In this document: positions 8,832 to 18,767 of the stretch, piece after piece
How the letters are laid out: every line of letters starts with the position of its first letter
Numbering within the stretch: position 1 is the first letter of the stretch
Source: Streptococcus thalassemiae
GTDB taxonomy: Bacteria; Bacillota; Bacilli; Lactobacillales; Streptococcaceae
Direction: 5' to 3'
Length of the DNA stretch: 64,000 nt
Assembly: GCF_903645285.1 (NCBI RefSeq)
Contig: NZ_CAHJXN010000002.1
Span: forward strand, 248,001-312,000
The notes under the pieces: model-generated
What the model saw: the letters and a program-made list of their open reading frames with translations, nothing else
Told to the model about the DNA's origin: nothing
Database searches by the model: none
Program-made: the position numbers and the translations under genes

Positions 8832-9218
8832 TTATACTAATTCGATGATCGCCATTGGCGCTGCATCACCACGACGTGGTTCAGTTTTAAGGATACGAGT
8901 GTATCCACCATTACGTTCAGCATAACGAGGTGCGATTTCTGAGAACAATTTTTGAAGTGCTGTAGTAGAAGTGTACTTATCAGTTGCTTCATCATAGTTT
9001 TCAGATGCGATTTCATTACGTACGAAAGCAGCTGCTTGACGACGTGCATGCAAATCACCACGTTTACCTAGAGTAATCATTTTTTCAACAGTTTTACGGA
9101 TTTCTTTAGCACGAGCTTCAGTTGTCACGATTGATTCGTTGATCAAAAGGTCAGTTGTCAAATCGCGAAGCATTGCTTTACGTTGTGAGCTAGTGCGTCC
9201 TAGTTTACGGTAAGCCAT
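8832..9218 (-). CDS. rplQ: 50S ribosomal protein L17
   Basis: Large-subunit protein lining the exit-tunnel side, 128 aa, starting [20 protein letters not shown], full length for the bacterial family. Last gene of the superoperon, 11 bp after rpoA; the RBS AGGAGG precedes the ATG. A structured untranslated segment and a terminator follow it. Confidence 0.98.
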   Translation of the reverse strand: MAYRKLGRTSSQRKAMLRDLTTDLLINESIVTTEARAKEIRKTVEKMITLGKRGDLHARRQAAAFVRNEIASENYDEATDKYTSTTALQKLFSEIAPRYAERNGGYTRILKTEPRRGDAAPMAIIELV

Positions 9219-9229
9219 GTATTCCTCCT

Positions 9230-10165
9230 TTATTTATCTTTTAATCCAAGACCCAAATCAATGAGTTTGAGTTTCACTTCTTCCAAACTCTTGCGTCCAA
9301 GATTTCGTACTTTCATCATCTCTGCTTCAGATTTTTCTGTCAAATCATGCACAGTATTGATACCGGCACGTTTCAAACAGTTGTATGAACGCACAGACAA
9401 GTCCAGTTCCTCAATCGTACGATCCAAAATACGGTCGTCAGATTCAGTATCAGCTTCTTTCATCACTTCAGTTGACTTAGCAATCTCAGTAAGATTTGTA
9501 AACAAATCAAGATGTTCTGTCAAAATACGTGCTGAAAGCCCTAAAGCATCTTCTGGAATAATTGTTCCATTTGTCAAGATTTCAAGGGTTAATTTGTCAA
9601 ATCCATCATTGCTACCTACACGAGCAGGTTCCACTTGATAGTTGACTTTTGTAACTGGTGTATAAATAGAATCTACAGCAAGTGTTCCAACTGGTGCATT
9701 ATCCTTTTTATTTTCATCAGCAGGTACATATCCACGACCACTGTTAACAGTCATAGTCGCTTTTAGAGAAGAACCTTCACCGATTGTAAAGAGATAATGA
9801 TCTGGATTTACAATTTCAATATCGCTATCTGTCAAAATGTCACCAGCTGTTACTTCAGCAGGACCTTCAACATCCAGTTCGATGATTTTTTCGTCTTCAA
9901 CGTACGATTTCACTGCAATTCCTTTAATGTTCAGAATGATTTGCATCACGTCTTCACGAACACCTGGAACTGTGTCAAACTCATGTAACACACCATCAAT
10001 ATTGATAGATGTCACAGCTGCTCCTGGTAGAGAAGCTAGAAGTACACGACGAAGAGAGTTACCAAGAGTTGTACCGTAGCCACGTTCAAGTGGTTCGATT
10101 ACAAACTTGCCATAATCTTTATTTTCATCAATTTTTGTTATATTTGGTTTTTCAAACTCGATCAT
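9230..10165 (-). CDS. rpoA: RNA polymerase alpha subunit
   Basis: Alpha subunit of RNA polymerase, 311 aa. The N-terminal dimerisation/assembly domain (about 1-228) contains [21 protein letters not shown] flexible acidic linker (EADTESDD) leads to the C-terminal domain (about 245-311), which contacts UP elements and activators and contains [12 protein letters not shown] and [12 protein letters not shown]. The usual gene order rpsM-rpsK-rpoA-rplQ is kept, and levels follow ribosomal protein transcription. Confidence 0.99.
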
Positions 10166-10207
10166 TTAGTTACTCCCTCTTAAACGAAAAGCAGTGTAAT
10201 GCGATGA

Positions 10208-10591
10208 TTATACACGGCGACGTTTTGGAGGACGAGCACCATTGTGTGGCACTGGAGTCACATCACGAATTGCTGTTACTTCAAGACCAGCGGCAGCAAG
10301 CGCACGAATAGCTGACTCACGACCAGAACCTGGACCTTTTACAGTAACTTCAACTGATTTAAGACCGTGTTCTTGTGCAGATTTAGCAGCAGCTTCAGAA
10401 GCCATTTGAGCAGCGAATGGTGTAGATTTACGAGAACCTTTGAAACCAAGAGCACCAGCTGATGACCAAGCAATTGCATTACCATGCACATCAGTAATCA
10501 TAACAATAGTGTTATTAAATGTAGCGTGAATATGAGCAATACCAGATTCGATATTCTTTTTCACACGACGTTTACGTGTTGGTTTAGCCAA
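10208..10591 (-). CDS. rpsK: 30S ribosomal protein S11
   Basis: Platform protein of the small subunit, 127 aa, full length. It starts [15 protein letters not shown] and keeps the conserved stretches [10 protein letters not shown] and [19 protein letters not shown] at the C-terminus. It sits 17 bp after rpsM and 42 bp before rpoA in the alpha operon. Confidence 0.98.
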
Positions 10592-10608
10592 GACTTTTAC
10601 CTCCTATA

Positions 10609-10974
10609 TTATTTTTTCTTACCAGCAATCGCAACAGCTTTACCTTTACGAGTGCGAGCGTTGTTTTTAGTGTTTTGTCCACGGACAGGAAGTCCACGAC
10701 GGTGACGGATACCACGGTATGAACCGATTTCCATCAAACGTTTGATGTTCAAGTTTACTTCACGACGAAGGTCACCTTCAACTTTGATTGCATCCACTTC
10801 ACGACGGATAGCATCTTCTTGATCTGATGTAAGATCACGTACACGAACATCTTCTGAGATTCCAGCAGCAGCCAAAATTTTCTTAGATGTTGCAAGTCCG
10901 ATACCATAAACATAAGTCAATGAGATTACTACGCGTTTGTCATTTGGAATGTCAACTCCAGCAATACGAGCCAT
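10609..10974 (-). CDS. rpsM: 30S ribosomal protein S13
   Basis: Small-subunit head protein contacting the P-site tRNA and bridging to the large subunit, 121 aa. It starts [19 protein letters not shown] and has the basic tail [26 protein letters not shown] lies before the ATG. It lies between rpmJ and rpsK. Confidence 0.98.
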
Positions 10975-10991
10975 GTTTTCTCCTTTCTATC

Positions 10992-11108
10992 TTATCCTTG
11001 ACGTTGTTTGTGTTTTGGATTTGCTGGGCAAATTACCATAACACGACCATTACGACGAATAACTTTACAGTATTCGCAAATTGGTTTGACCGATGGTCTT
11101 ACTTTCAT
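10992..11108 (-). CDS. rpmJ: 50S ribosomal protein L36
   Basis: A 38-aa zinc-ribbon ribosomal protein. The translation starts [20 protein letters not shown] and ends KHKQRQG. The Cys/His ligand set (C11, C14, C27, H32) is complete, so this is the zinc-binding form. RBS AGGG is upstream. It lies 17 bp before rpsM and 24 bp after infA, the standard order. Confidence 0.97.
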
Positions 11109-11132
11109 TTCTTATCCCTCCAAGTTTTTCGA

Positions 11133-11351
11133 TTATTTAAAGCGGTAAGTGATACGTCCACGTGTCAAGTCATATGGACTCATTTCGACAGTAACACGAT
11201 CTCCCGCTAAAATACGAATATAGTTTTTACGAATTTTACCAGAAACTGTTGCTAAAATCTGATGTCCATTTTCAAGTTCAACCGTAAACATTGCATTCGG
11301 CATTGTATCAACTACTTTGCCTTCAACTTCAATCACATCGTCTTTTGCCAC
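11133..11351 (-). CDS. infA: Translation initiation factor IF-1
   Basis: Single S1/OB-fold domain protein, 72 aa, which binds the ribosomal A site during initiation. I use the GTG at 11351: it has the strong RBS GGAGGTG 8 nt upstream and gives the family N-terminus (M/V)[15 protein letters not shown] longer open frame to an upstream ATG would add 18 unrelated residues. It is the first gene after the internal promoter at 11425-11453. Confidence 0.97.
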   Translation of the reverse strand: MAKDDVIEVEGKVVDTMPNAMFTVELENGHQILATVSGKIRKNYIRILAGDRVTVEMSPYDLTRGRITYRFK

Positions 11352-11424
11352 GCAAAAGCACCTCCATAAATTTCGATTCGATGCCTCTAGACACAGAGAC
11401 AACAATTATAAGTCAGACTATCTT

Positions 11425-11453
11425 AGTATAACATTTGTAGCGGATTTTTGCAA
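11425..11453 (-). promoter_or_regulatory. Internal sigma-A promoter before infA
   Basis: Minus strand: TTGCAA (11448-11453), exactly 17 bp spacer, TATACT (11425-11430), with TG one base before the -10. It lies in the 116-bp gap between adk and infA and should give infA-rpmJ-rpsM-rpsK-rpoA-rplQ their own transcript in addition to read-through. Confidence 0.8.
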
Positions 11454-11467
11454 GTGTGAAAAACGCT

Positions 11468-12106
11468 TTATTTCAAATTTGTCAATACTTTTTCGATATC
11501 TGAGAAGACATCATTGATATCTTGATTACCTTCGATGTCATGAACCAAACCTTTGGCGCGGTAGTGAGCAATGATTGGTTCTCCTTGAGCAATATTCACA
11601 TCCAAACGACGTTTTACTGTCTCAGGCTTATCATCTTCACGTTGGTAGTAATCTTCTTCTTTATAGTCAACTGGTGGGTTAAATACCTTGTGGAAAGTTT
11701 CTCCAGTTACACGGTGGATGATACGGCCACTCAAACGTTCCAAGAGGCTGTCAGGATTCACTTCAATATTGATAACACCTTCTAGTTCAATGCCAAGTTC
11801 AGCCAATGTTTTGTCCAAAGCATGAGCTTGTTCGATTGTACGTGGGTAACCATCCAACAAGAATCCTGTTTCTTTAATATCATCTTGTGAAAGACGTTCT
11901 TTTACGATTCCATTTGTAACTTCGTCAGGAACCAATTCACCCTTGTCAATGTATGACTTAGCAAGAACACCCATTTCAGTTTGATTTGCCATTGCAGCGC
12001 GGAACATATCACCTGTTGAGATATGTGCAACATGGAATTGTTCTACGATTTTTGCTGCTTGAGTTCCCTTACCTGCACCAGGTAAGCCCATAATCAAAAG
12101 ATTCAT
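11468..12106 (-). CDS. adk: Adenylate kinase
   Basis: Converts AMP and ATP to two ADP in the cytosol; 212 aa. The P-loop [10 protein letters not shown] (7-16), AMP-binding segment STGDMFRAA and LID region are present. The LID (about 127-160) has no Cys4 zinc site ([15 protein letters not shown]), so this is the zinc-free long form typical of streptococci. It sits between secY and infA as in most firmicutes. RBS GGAGAT is 6 nt before the ATG. Confidence 0.98.
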
Positions 12107-12179
12107 GATTTGATCTCCTTATTTTATTTTTAAATAGAAGCAAAAAGTCTTTTCACTCCTATTTAAAAACAAAATAGAA

Positions 12180-12241
12180 GAGGGGAGACCAAACTCTCAC
12201 AAATGTTAGAGTTAAACCTCCACTCCCTCAGTAATTACTGA
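12180..12241 (-). other. Stem-loop and palindrome between secY and adk
   Basis: In the 149-bp secY-adk gap, GAGGGAG pairs with CTCCCCTC over an inner TTTAACTCT / AGAGTTTGG stem (12180-12229). Overlapping it is a perfect 14-bp palindrome TCAGTAATTACTGA (12228-12241). No T run follows on the minus strand, so it is more likely an RNA stability or processing element than a full terminator. Confidence 0.45.
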
Positions 12242-12255
12242 TTCAGTAAATACTT

Positions 12256-13566
12256 TTATTCTGTTCTGTCCATGAAACCAACATACTTACGTTTCAATAG
12301 GTAACCTTCCAATTGCTTGATTCCTTCAATACCTGTAGAGATAATGATCAAAAGACTTGTTCCCCCAAAGGCAACAACATCAGAAAGACCAAATACATCT
12401 TTAGCTGCAATCGGCAAAATGGAAATCACACCAAGGAAGAGGGAACCAACAGTTGCAAGACGACGAAGAAGTTTAGACATATATTCTTCTGTACCTTTAC
12501 CAGGACGAACTCCATGGATATAGGCACCGCTCTTTTGTAGGTTCTCTGCCGCTTTTTCAGGATTAATCTGCACAAACGTATAGAAGAATGTAAAGAGAAT
12601 AATCAACAAAGCATACATGGCAATACCAGTTGGAGAAGTGGTTGCCAACATCTCTTGTGCTACCCTTACCCAAGCCCAATCATGACCTGTAGCGCTCAAA
12701 AACTGAAGAATCGCCGCAGGCGCTGCAGTAATGGAACTGGCAAAGATAACAGGGATAACTCCAGCAGGGTTTACCTTCAATGGAAGGTAAGAGCTAGATG
12801 GAGCACCTTGTGCAACCTTCGTATATTGGATTGGAATTTTGTATTCTGCTTGTTGAACATAAGTTGTAAAGTAAATGATCAACAATACAGTAATAATCAA
12901 AATGATTACGAAAATGATAGATGAAGTGATACGGCTACTTGGGACGTTCACAAAGTAGTCCACATAGATGCCCTGAATCATCTCTGGAATTGAGGCAACA
13001 ATCCCGGCAAAGATAATCATGGAAACACCGTTTCCGTATCCCTTATCTGTAATTTGCTCACCCAACCAAGTGACAATCATACTACCAGCTGTTAAGATGA
13101 TACCAATCGTCAGAAAAACTTGTGGAGTTAAAGCAGTTTTAATCAATTGAGCTCCAGCCAAGGTATTAAAACCAGCTGTAATCCCGATAGATTGCACAAA
13201 AGCGAGAACTAGAGCAATATAACGAGTGGCTTGATTCAATTTTCTTCGGCCTACTTCCCCTTGTTTTCCCCACTCTACAAACTTGGGTAAAATATCCATT
13301 TGCAAGAGCTGGACAACAATAGAAGCGGTGATATAAGGACTAACTCCTAGGGCAAAAATCGAAAAGTTTTTTAGGGCATTCCCTGAGACCAAGCTCAACA
13401 TGTTTAAGAAGGATAATCCACTTAAAGCATTCAAGCTATTGGCATTCACCCCAGGAACTGTAATGCTAGTTCCGATACGAAAGACCAAAACGATAAAAAT
13501 TGTAAATAAAATTTTTGATCGAACCTGCTTGACTTTAAGAGCTTCTCTTAATAATTTAAAAAACAT
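12256..13566 (-). CDS. secY: Preprotein translocase subunit SecY
   Basis: Central channel of the Sec translocase, 436 aa, with ten predicted membrane helices. The plug/first-helix region TIFIVLVFRIGTSITVPG and the conserved late loop SGAYIHGVRPGKGTEEYMSK are present. It is the last spc-operon gene, 12 bp after rplO. This is the housekeeping SecY, as no accessory Sec genes accompany it. Confidence 0.98.
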   Translation of the reverse strand: MFFKLLREALKVKQVRSKILFTIFIVLVFRIGTSITVPGVNANSLNALSGLSFLNMLSLVSGNALKNFSIFALGVSPYITASIVVQLLQMDILPKFVEWGKQGEVGRRKLNQATRYIALVLAFVQSIGITAGFNTLAGAQLIKTALTPQVFLTIGIILTAGSMIVTWLGEQITDKGYGNGVSMIIFAGIVASIPEMIQGIYVDYFVNVPSSRITSSIIFVIILIITVLLIIYFTTYVQQAEYKIPIQYTKVAQGAPSSSYLPLKVNPAGVIPVIFASSITAAPAAILQFLSATGHDWAWVRVAQEMLATTSPTGIAMYALLIILFTFFYTFVQINPEKAAENLQKSGAYIHGVRPGKGTEEYMSKLLRRLATVGSLFLGVISILPIAAKDVFGLSDVVAFGGTSLLIIISTGIEGIKQLEGYLLKRKYVGFMDRTE

Positions 13567-13578
13567 AGGTCACCTCTC

Positions 13579-14019
13579 TTAGATGACTTCTACTGAACCA
13601 CCTTTAGCAGTGATAGCTTCTTCAGCTGATTTAGAGAATTTAGCTGCTTTCACAGTCAATTTCTTAGTCAACTCACCGTTACCAAGAATTTTAATACCTG
13701 ATTTTTCAGCTTTAACAATTCCTGCTTCGATAAGAACAACTGGAGTAACCTCAGCACCATCTTCAAAGACGTTCAATTGGTCAAGGTTCACAATTGCGTA
13801 TTCTTTAGCGTTGATGTTAGTGAATCCACGTTTTGGAAGACGACGGAACAATGGAGTTTGTCCACCTTCAAAACCAAGGCGAACTCCGCCACCGCTACGA
13901 GCTTTTTGACCTTTTTGACCACGACCAGATGTTTTACCGTTACCTGATGAAGTACCACGACCAACGCGGTTACGTACTTTACGAGAACCTTCTGCAGGTT
14001 TCAATTCATGAAGTTTCAT
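13579..14019 (-). CDS. rplO: 50S ribosomal protein L15
   Basis: Large-subunit protein of 146 aa. The long basic Gly-rich N-terminal extension ([20 protein letters not shown]) threads into 23S rRNA; the C-terminal globular part follows. RBS GGAG is upstream. It lies between rpmD and secY. Confidence 0.98.
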   Translation of the reverse strand: MKLHELKPAEGSRKVRNRVGRGTSSGNGKTSGRGQKGQKARSGGGVRLGFEGGQTPLFRRLPKRGFTNINAKEYAIVNLDQLNVFEDGAEVTPVVLIEAGIVKAEKSGIKILGNGELTKKLTVKAAKFSKSAEEAITAKGGSVEVI

Positions 14020-14124
14020 TTTTATTTTCTCCTCTTTTGTAAAATGCTAGCGCCGATAAGGGAGAAAAGGTTGTCTCCCCCATCAACTCGCCTATACGAC
14101 GTCATCATAGATGACTATATCTAG

Positions 14125-14158
14125 TTTTAGGGGATGGTATAGTGCACATCCCCTAAAA
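14125..14158. other. Perfect 12-bp hairpin between rpmD and rplO
   Basis: TTTTAGGGGATG and CATCCCCTAAAA pair perfectly around a 10-nt loop, 5 nt beyond the rpmD stop. The minus-strand side has no T run after it, so it may stabilise or punctuate the spc mRNA. The rest of the 144-bp gap shows only short inverted repeats. Confidence 0.5.
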
Positions 14159-14163
14159 ATTCA

Positions 14164-14346
14164 TTAGTTTACTTCTTCAACTGTTACCAAGTGAGATACT
14201 GCTGTGATCATACCACGGATAGCAGCGTTATCTTCTTTAATAACAGAGCTGTTCAATTTGCCAAGTCCAAGTGCTACAACAGTTTTACGTTGTGATGGAA
14301 TGCGTCCGATTGGAGACTTAGTCAAAGTAATTTTAATTTGAGCCAT
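14164..14346 (-). CDS. rpmD: 50S ribosomal protein L30
   Basis: Small large-subunit protein, 60 aa. The start at 14346 gives the family N-terminus [20 protein letters not shown] and has an AAGGGG RBS; a longer frame would add 18 unrelated residues overlapping rpsE. It lies 13 bp after rpsE. Confidence 0.97.
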   Translation of the reverse strand: MAQIKITLTKSPIGRIPSQRKTVVALGLGKLNSSVIKEDNAAIRGMITAVSHLVTVEEVN

Positions 14347-14359
14347 TTTATCCCCTTTC

Positions 14360-14854
14360 TTATGCCAAATCAGAAACTGAAATACCACGAAGGGCAGCAA
14401 CTTCTTCAGCGCGTTTCAATTGTTTCAAACCTTCAACAGTTGCACGAACAATGTTGATTGGAGTGTTAGAACCAAGTGATTTAGATGTAATATCTGCCAC
14501 ACCTGCCAATTCCACAACGGCACGAACTGCACCACCAGCGGCAACTCCAGAACCTTCTACAGCAGGTTTCAACAATACTTTCGCTCCACCGAATTCTGAA
14601 AGAACTTCGTGTGGGATTGTTGTTCCAACCATAGGAACTTCGATCAAGTTTTTCTTAGCATCATCTACTGCTTTACGGATTGCTTCTGGAACTTCTTGAG
14701 CTTTACCAGTACCAAATCCTACGCGACCGTTGTGGTCACCAACAACAACAAGAGCTGCGAAACGAAGACGACGTCCACCTTTAACAACTTTTGTAACACG
14801 GTTGACAGCAACTACGCGTTCTTCTAATTCAACTGCATTGTCTTTAAATGCCAT
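14360..14854 (-). CDS. rpsE: 30S ribosomal protein S5
   Basis: Small-subunit decoding-fidelity protein, 164 aa. The N-terminal double-stranded-RNA-binding-like domain contains [21 protein letters not shown], the loop where spectinomycin-resistance changes are known in this family; the C-terminal domain follows. It lies 17 bp after rplR. Confidence 0.98.
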   Translation of the reverse strand: MAFKDNAVELEERVVAVNRVTKVVKGGRRLRFAALVVVGDHNGRVGFGTGKAQEVPEAIRKAVDDAKKNLIEVPMVGTTIPHEVLSEFGGAKVLLKPAVEGSGVAAGGAVRAVVELAGVADITSKSLGSNTPINIVRATVEGLKQLKRAEEVAALRGISVSDLA

Positions 14855-14871
14855 TTTCTAGTGTCCTCCTA

Positions 14872-15228
14872 TTAGAATTTCAATCCGTTTTCACGAGCTG
14901 CATCAGCCAAAGCTTTCACACGTCCGTGATATAGATATCCACCGCGGTCGAACACCACTTCTGAAATACCTTTAGCGTTTGCACGTTCTGCAACGAGTTT
15001 ACCGACAGCAACGGCTTGTTCAGTTTTAGTTCCTTTTGAAACTTCTTTGTCAAGAGTTGAAGCACTTGCGAGCGTTACACCCGCTACGTCATCAATCACT
15101 TGAGCGTAGATGCCTGTATTAGAACGGAATACGTTCAAACGTGGGCGATCAGCAGTTCCAGAGAGTTTTCCGCGAACGCGACGGTGGCGTTTTTGGCGGA
15201 GTTTGTTTTTATCTGGTTTTGAAATCAC
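14872..15228 (-). CDS. rplR: 50S ribosomal protein L18
   Basis: 5S rRNA-binding protein of the central protuberance, 118 aa. A GTG start at 15228 gives the expected N-terminus (V)[19 protein letters not shown] and has GAGGTG 6 nt upstream; the longer frame from an ATG 13 codons upstream has no RBS. The C-terminus ARENGLKF is typical. Confidence 0.96.
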
Positions 15229-15311
15229 AGTTTTCACCTCTTTAGTTTTAAATCGTGTGCTATGCACAAAGTTGGAAAATAGGTTGGTGGTTGAGAATCA
15301 ACCACTCAACA

Positions 15312-15848
15312 TTATTTACCTGTTTTACCTTCTTTACGGCGAACAAATTCACCAACGTAACGGATACCTTTACCTTTATATGGCTCTGGTGAACGAAGGC
15401 TACGTACGTAAGCAGCTGTTTGACCAACTACTTCTTTTGAAATTCCGCTAACAACGATTGTTGTTGGGTTTGGAAGTTCAAAAGTAATTCCTTCTGGAGC
15501 TTCAACTTCGTCTGGATGAGATTTACCAACAGCCAAAACAAGTTTAGATCCTTGAAGTTGTGCACGGTAACCAACCCCACGCATTTCAAGTTCTTTCTTG
15601 AATCCTTCTGATACACCAACAACCATGTTGTTCAAAAGGGCACGAGTAGTTCCGTGGATAGTTTTCATTTCTTTTGAATCGTTTGGACGGTGAAGAGTTA
15701 CTTCAGTACCTTCCACACGGATTTCAATATCTTTTGAGAACTCACGAGTAAGTTCTCCTTTAGGTCCTTTTACAGTTACAACGTTGTCATTGTTAGTGAG
15801 TTCAACACCAGCAGGCAACACGATAACTTTATTACCAATACGTGACAT
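15312..15848 (-). CDS. rplF: 50S ribosomal protein L6
   Basis: Large-subunit protein near the factor-binding site, 178 aa, made of two repeated domains. It starts [16 protein letters not shown] and has the typical C-terminal motif [14 protein letters not shown]. An 83-bp spacer separates it from rplR, and a 188-bp spacer precedes it. Confidence 0.98.
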   Translation of the reverse strand: MSRIGNKVIVLPAGVELTNNDNVVTVKGPKGELTREFSKDIEIRVEGTEVTLHRPNDSKEMKTIHGTTRALLNNMVVGVSEGFKKELEMRGVGYRAQLQGSKLVLAVGKSHPDEVEAPEGITFELPNPTTIVVSGISKEVVGQTAAYVRSLRSPEPYKGKGIRYVGEFVRRKEGKTGK

Positions 15849-16036
15849 GTTTATTTTCTCCTGTTAAATTGTCAGGCCATAATGGCCAGTTTTCACGGGG
15901 GCTAAATCGATTTCTCGATTTAAAGGAACATTTAGGTTTCAATTTCAAAGTGAATCTAGGCATCGTCTCGCAGGCATAACTTTGGGTTAGGCAAGAGACG
16001 ATAACGAAGAGTCACAAAGAAATTGGGAGCTAAATA
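15849..16036. other. rpsH-rplF gap with palindromes
   Basis: This 188-bp spacer is long for an spc operon. It holds GGCCATAATGGCC (15875-15887), TAAATCGA/TCGATTTA (15903-15922) and ATCGTCTC/GAGACGAT arms about 24 nt apart (15962-16001). No reading frame with an RBS or promoter is convincing. Confidence 0.4.
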
Positions 16037-16435
16037 TTACCAAACGTAAGCGATAACTTCTCCACCAACATTCTTTTGGCGTGCTTCTTTATCAGTAAGC
16101 AAACCTTCAGAAGTTGAAAGGATAGCAATTCCAAGTCCGTTAAGAACTTTTGGAAGGTCTTCACGTTTTTTGTAGACACGAAGTCCTGGTTTAGAAACAC
16201 GTTTCAAGTTAGTGATAACTTTTTCACCGTTTGGTCCGTATTTAAGGAATACACGGATGATGCCTTGTTTGTCATCTTCGATGATTTCAACGTTTTTTAC
16301 AAAACCTTCGCGTTTAAGGATTTCAGCAATCCCTTTTTTGATGTTTGATGCAGGTACTTCAAGTACTTCGTGTTTAGCTTGGTTAGCATTACGAATACGA
16401 GTTAGGAAGTCTGCGATTGGGTCAGTCATAACCAT
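16037..16435 (-). CDS. rpsH: 30S ribosomal protein S8
   Basis: Primary 16S rRNA-binding protein, 132 aa, starting [19 protein letters not shown] and ending GGEVIAYVW. In other bacteria S8 is the translational regulator of the spc operon; whether that holds here is not shown. A 284-bp spacer filled with repeat elements separates it from rpsN. Confidence 0.98.
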   Translation of the reverse strand: MVMTDPIADFLTRIRNANQAKHEVLEVPASNIKKGIAEILKREGFVKNVEIIEDDKQGIIRVFLKYGPNGEKVITNLKRVSKPGLRVYKKREDLPKVLNGLGIAILSTSEGLLTDKEARQKNVGGEVIAYVW

Positions 16436-16490
16436 TTTGTTTTTCTCCTCTTACTAGTAGTTTGCAAGTTGCACTTGCTAGTTAATACAT

Positions 16491-16598
16491 GATACAAAGA
16501 GCGTAACAGCAAGAGCGAAAATAGGCAATTTGATGCAGGAGCGATGCTCCAGAGCAAATTGGTCTTTTTTGCCAAAGCTGTAGCTCGTGTTCAAATTG
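16491..16598 (+). repeat. Diverged copy of a ~108-bp palindromic element (rpsH-rpsN gap)
   Basis: It begins GATACAAAGAGCG and ends CGTGTTCAAATT, matching the frame of the element at 23084-23190 (GATACAAAGGGCG ... CGTGTTCAATT) with many changes in the middle. It lies head-to-head against the copy at 16607-16717. Confidence 0.55.
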
Positions 16599-16606
16599 GC
16601 AAGCCC

Positions 16607-16717
16607 AACTGAACCCGGGCTAAACTCTGTGTGAAAAAGATAAACTTTCCTAGAAACTTTAGTTTCTTCGTTAAGTTTCCTATTTTCACTTGGAGTTTTG
16701 ACGCCCTTGATATCTTA
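16607..16717 (-). repeat. ~110-bp palindromic element, inverted copy (rpsH-rpsN gap)
   Basis: Its sequence (GGGCTAAACTCTGTGTGAAA ... TTGACGCCCTTGATATCTTA) is the reverse complement of the element at 23084-23190 with few changes. The ends are inverted repeats of each other (AAACTC-GTGAAAA type), as in miniature transposable elements. It stops 2 bp from the rpsN stop codon. It may belong to the RUP or SPRITE classes of pneumococcal repeats; I cannot assign it safely. Confidence 0.65.
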
Positions 16718-16719
16718 AA

Positions 16720-16905
16720 TTACCAAGATGCTTTTGTTACACCAGGGATTTGTCCTTTGTAAGCTAATTCACGGAAGCAAACACGGCAAAGTTTAAATTT
16801 GCGGTAAACTGAATGTGGACGACCACATTTTTCACAACGAGTATAAGCTTGAGTAGAGAACTTCGCTGGACGTTTGTTCTTAGCAATCATTGATTTTTTA
16901 GCCAT
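16720..16905 (-). CDS. rpsN: 30S ribosomal protein S14, zinc-binding type (rpsN/rpsZ)
   Basis: Small-subunit head protein, 61 aa. The short zinc-ribbon form is shown by two Cys pairs, CEKC and CRVC, spaced for one zinc ion. The short form is usual inside this operon in firmicutes. It lies 17 bp after rplE. Confidence 0.97.
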
Positions 16906-16922
16906 TAGATTTACCTCCTATA

Positions 16923-17465
16923 TTATTTTGCAAAAGGCATTCCAAGGCCTGTAAGCAATGCACGTGACTCTTCGTCAGTGTTAGCAGTTGTTACGATAAC
17001 GATGTCAAGACCACGAGTTTTGTCAACGTCATCGAAGTTGATTTCTGGGAAGATCAATTGTTCTTTCACACCAAGTGTGTAGTTTCCGCGTCCATCAAAT
17101 GATTTTGTTGGAACACCGTGGAAGTCACGTACACGTGGAAGTGAAACTGAAACCAATTTATCCAAGAATTCGTACATACGTTCACCACGAAGGGTAACTT
17201 TTGCACCGATCGCAACACCTTCACGAAGACGGAAGCCGGCGATTGATTTTTTAGCTTTAGTGATAAGTGGTTTTTGACCTGAGATAAGTGCCAATTCTTC
17301 AGCAGCTTTTTCAAGGCTTTTAGCGTTTGATACAGCTTCACCAACACCCATGTTCAAAACGATCTTATCTACTTTAGGCACAGCCATCACTGATGAGTAG
17401 TTGAATTGTTCTGTCAAAGCAGGAACTACTTCATTAAGATATTTTTCTTTTAAACGATTTGCCAT
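16923..17465 (-). CDS. rplE: 50S ribosomal protein L5
   Basis: 5S rRNA-binding protein that contacts the P-site tRNA, 180 aa, full length. It starts [20 protein letters not shown] and has the conserved [11 protein letters not shown] and [12 protein letters not shown] segments. RBS GGAG is upstream. It lies between rplX and rpsN. Confidence 0.98.
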   Translation of the reverse strand: MANRLKEKYLNEVVPALTEQFNYSSVMAVPKVDKIVLNMGVGEAVSNAKSLEKAAEELALISGQKPLITKAKKSIAGFRLREGVAIGAKVTLRGERMYEFLDKLVSVSLPRVRDFHGVPTKSFDGRGNYTLGVKEQLIFPEINFDDVDKTRGLDIVIVTTANTDEESRALLTGLGMPFAK

Positions 17466-17488
17466 TATACTTCTCCTTTCCTTCGTGA

Positions 17489-17794
17489 TTAATCAAGCAC
17501 TTCGCCTGATTTTTTGTTGTAGCGAACTTTTTTACCGTCTACAAATTTGTAACCAACACGACCAGCTACACCATTTTTGTCCAAAACTTGAACGTTTGAT
17601 ACGTGGATAGCTGCTTCTTTCTCGATGATACCACCTTGAGGAAGTTCGTTAGTTGGACGTTGGTGTTTCTTAACGATGTTAACACCTTCAACGATAACTT
17701 TGTTTACTTTTGGAAGGGCAGTAAGGACAACAGCTTCTGTTCCCTTATCTTTACCAGCGATTACGCGAACTTTGTCGCCTTTTTTTACAAACAT
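17489..17794 (-). CDS. rplX: 50S ribosomal protein L24
   Basis: Assembly-initiator protein of the large subunit, 101 aa. The KOW motif [18 protein letters not shown] is at the N-terminus. The 78-bp gap to rplN contains a hairpin CCCTGG/CCAGGG (17833-17852). Confidence 0.98.
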
Positions 17795-17872
17795 TAGGTT
17801 TCTCCTTGATTTTTCTTACGCCCATAAGGGCACCCTGGAGGTAAATCCAGGGGACTAGTTTGTTTCTAAAAA

Positions 17873-18241
17873 TTAAAGTACTTCTGGAGCAAGTGACACG
17901 ATCTTCATGAAGCCACCTTCACGCAATTCACGTGCAACTGGGCCAAAGATACGTGTTCCGCGAGGAGTTTTGTCTTCACGGATGATAACTGCTGCATTTT
18001 CGTCAAATTTGATGTATGAACCATCAGCACGACGAGCACCTGATTTAGTACGAACGATAACTGCTTTAACAACGTCACCTTTTTTAACCGCACCACCAGG
18101 AGTAGCTTGTTTTACAGATGCCACGATAACATCACCGATGTTTGCAAATTTACGTCCTGAACCACCAAGAACTTTGATAGTCAAGATTTCGCGAGCACCG
18201 CTGTTGTCTGCGACTTTCAAACGAGTTTCTGTTTGAATCAT
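17873..18241 (-). CDS. rplN: 50S ribosomal protein L14
   Basis: Large-subunit interface protein that also contacts silencing factor RsfS in bacteria, 122 aa. It starts [19 protein letters not shown] and ends [12 protein letters not shown], full length. RBS AAGGAG is upstream. Confidence 0.98.
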   Translation of the reverse strand: MIQTETRLKVADNSGAREILTIKVLGGSGRKFANIGDVIVASVKQATPGGAVKKGDVVKAVIVRTKSGARRADGSYIKFDENAAVIIREDKTPRGTRIFGPVARELREGGFMKIVSLAPEVL

Positions 18242-18266
18242 TTCAGTTTTCTCCTTTCAGGTTTGA

Positions 18267-18527
18267 TTAGATGATGACCGCTTCTTCAACAACTTCTACA
18301 AGACGGAAACGTTTTGTAGCTGAAAGCGGGCGAGTTTCCATGATACGTACGATATCGCCTTCTTTGGCAACATTGTTTTCATCATGAGCTTTGTATTTTT
18401 TAGAGTAGTTAATACGTTTACCATAGACTGGGTGGTTACGTTTTGTTTCAACTACAACTGTGATTGTCTTGTCCATTTTGTCAGATACAACACGTCCAAC
18501 AAGAACTTTACGATTATTGCGTTCCAT
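18267..18527 (-). CDS. rpsQ: 30S ribosomal protein S17
   Basis: OB-fold 16S rRNA-binding protein, 86 aa. It contains [19 protein letters not shown] and the signature [19 protein letters not shown]. It lies between rpmC and rplN with spacers of 24 and 25 bp. Confidence 0.98.
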
Positions 18528-18551
18528 TGAAATTTCTCCTTCCCTAGTCTA

Positions 18552-18758
18552 TTATTTCGCTTCAGATTGAACTGTTTTGATACGAGCGATTTGTTTTTTA
18601 ACTTCTTTCAAGCGAGCTGTTTGTTCCAATTGACCAGTAGCAGCTTGGAAACGAAGTTCAAACAATTCTTTTTTCAATTCGTTTTCGCGCTTCGCGAGTT
18701 CTTCTTGAGAAAGACCACGAAGTTCTTTAACAAATTCTTTTACTTCATTAAGTTTCAT
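18552..18758 (-). CDS. rpmC: 50S ribosomal protein L29
   Basis: Small helical protein near the exit tunnel, 68 aa. It starts [20 protein letters not shown] and has the conserved [18 protein letters not shown] stretch. It starts 9 bp after the rplP stop. Confidence 0.98.
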
Positions 18759-18767
18759 GCCTTCTCC

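Noticed and set aside
12180-12241. secY-adk stem-loop as a terminator
   Set aside because: No T run follows on the transcribed strand, and adk plus the alpha-operon genes lie downstream in the same unit; kept only as an RNA structure.
14125-14158. rpmD-rplO hairpin as a terminator
   Set aside because: Perfect stem but no T tract on the minus strand, in the middle of an essential operon.
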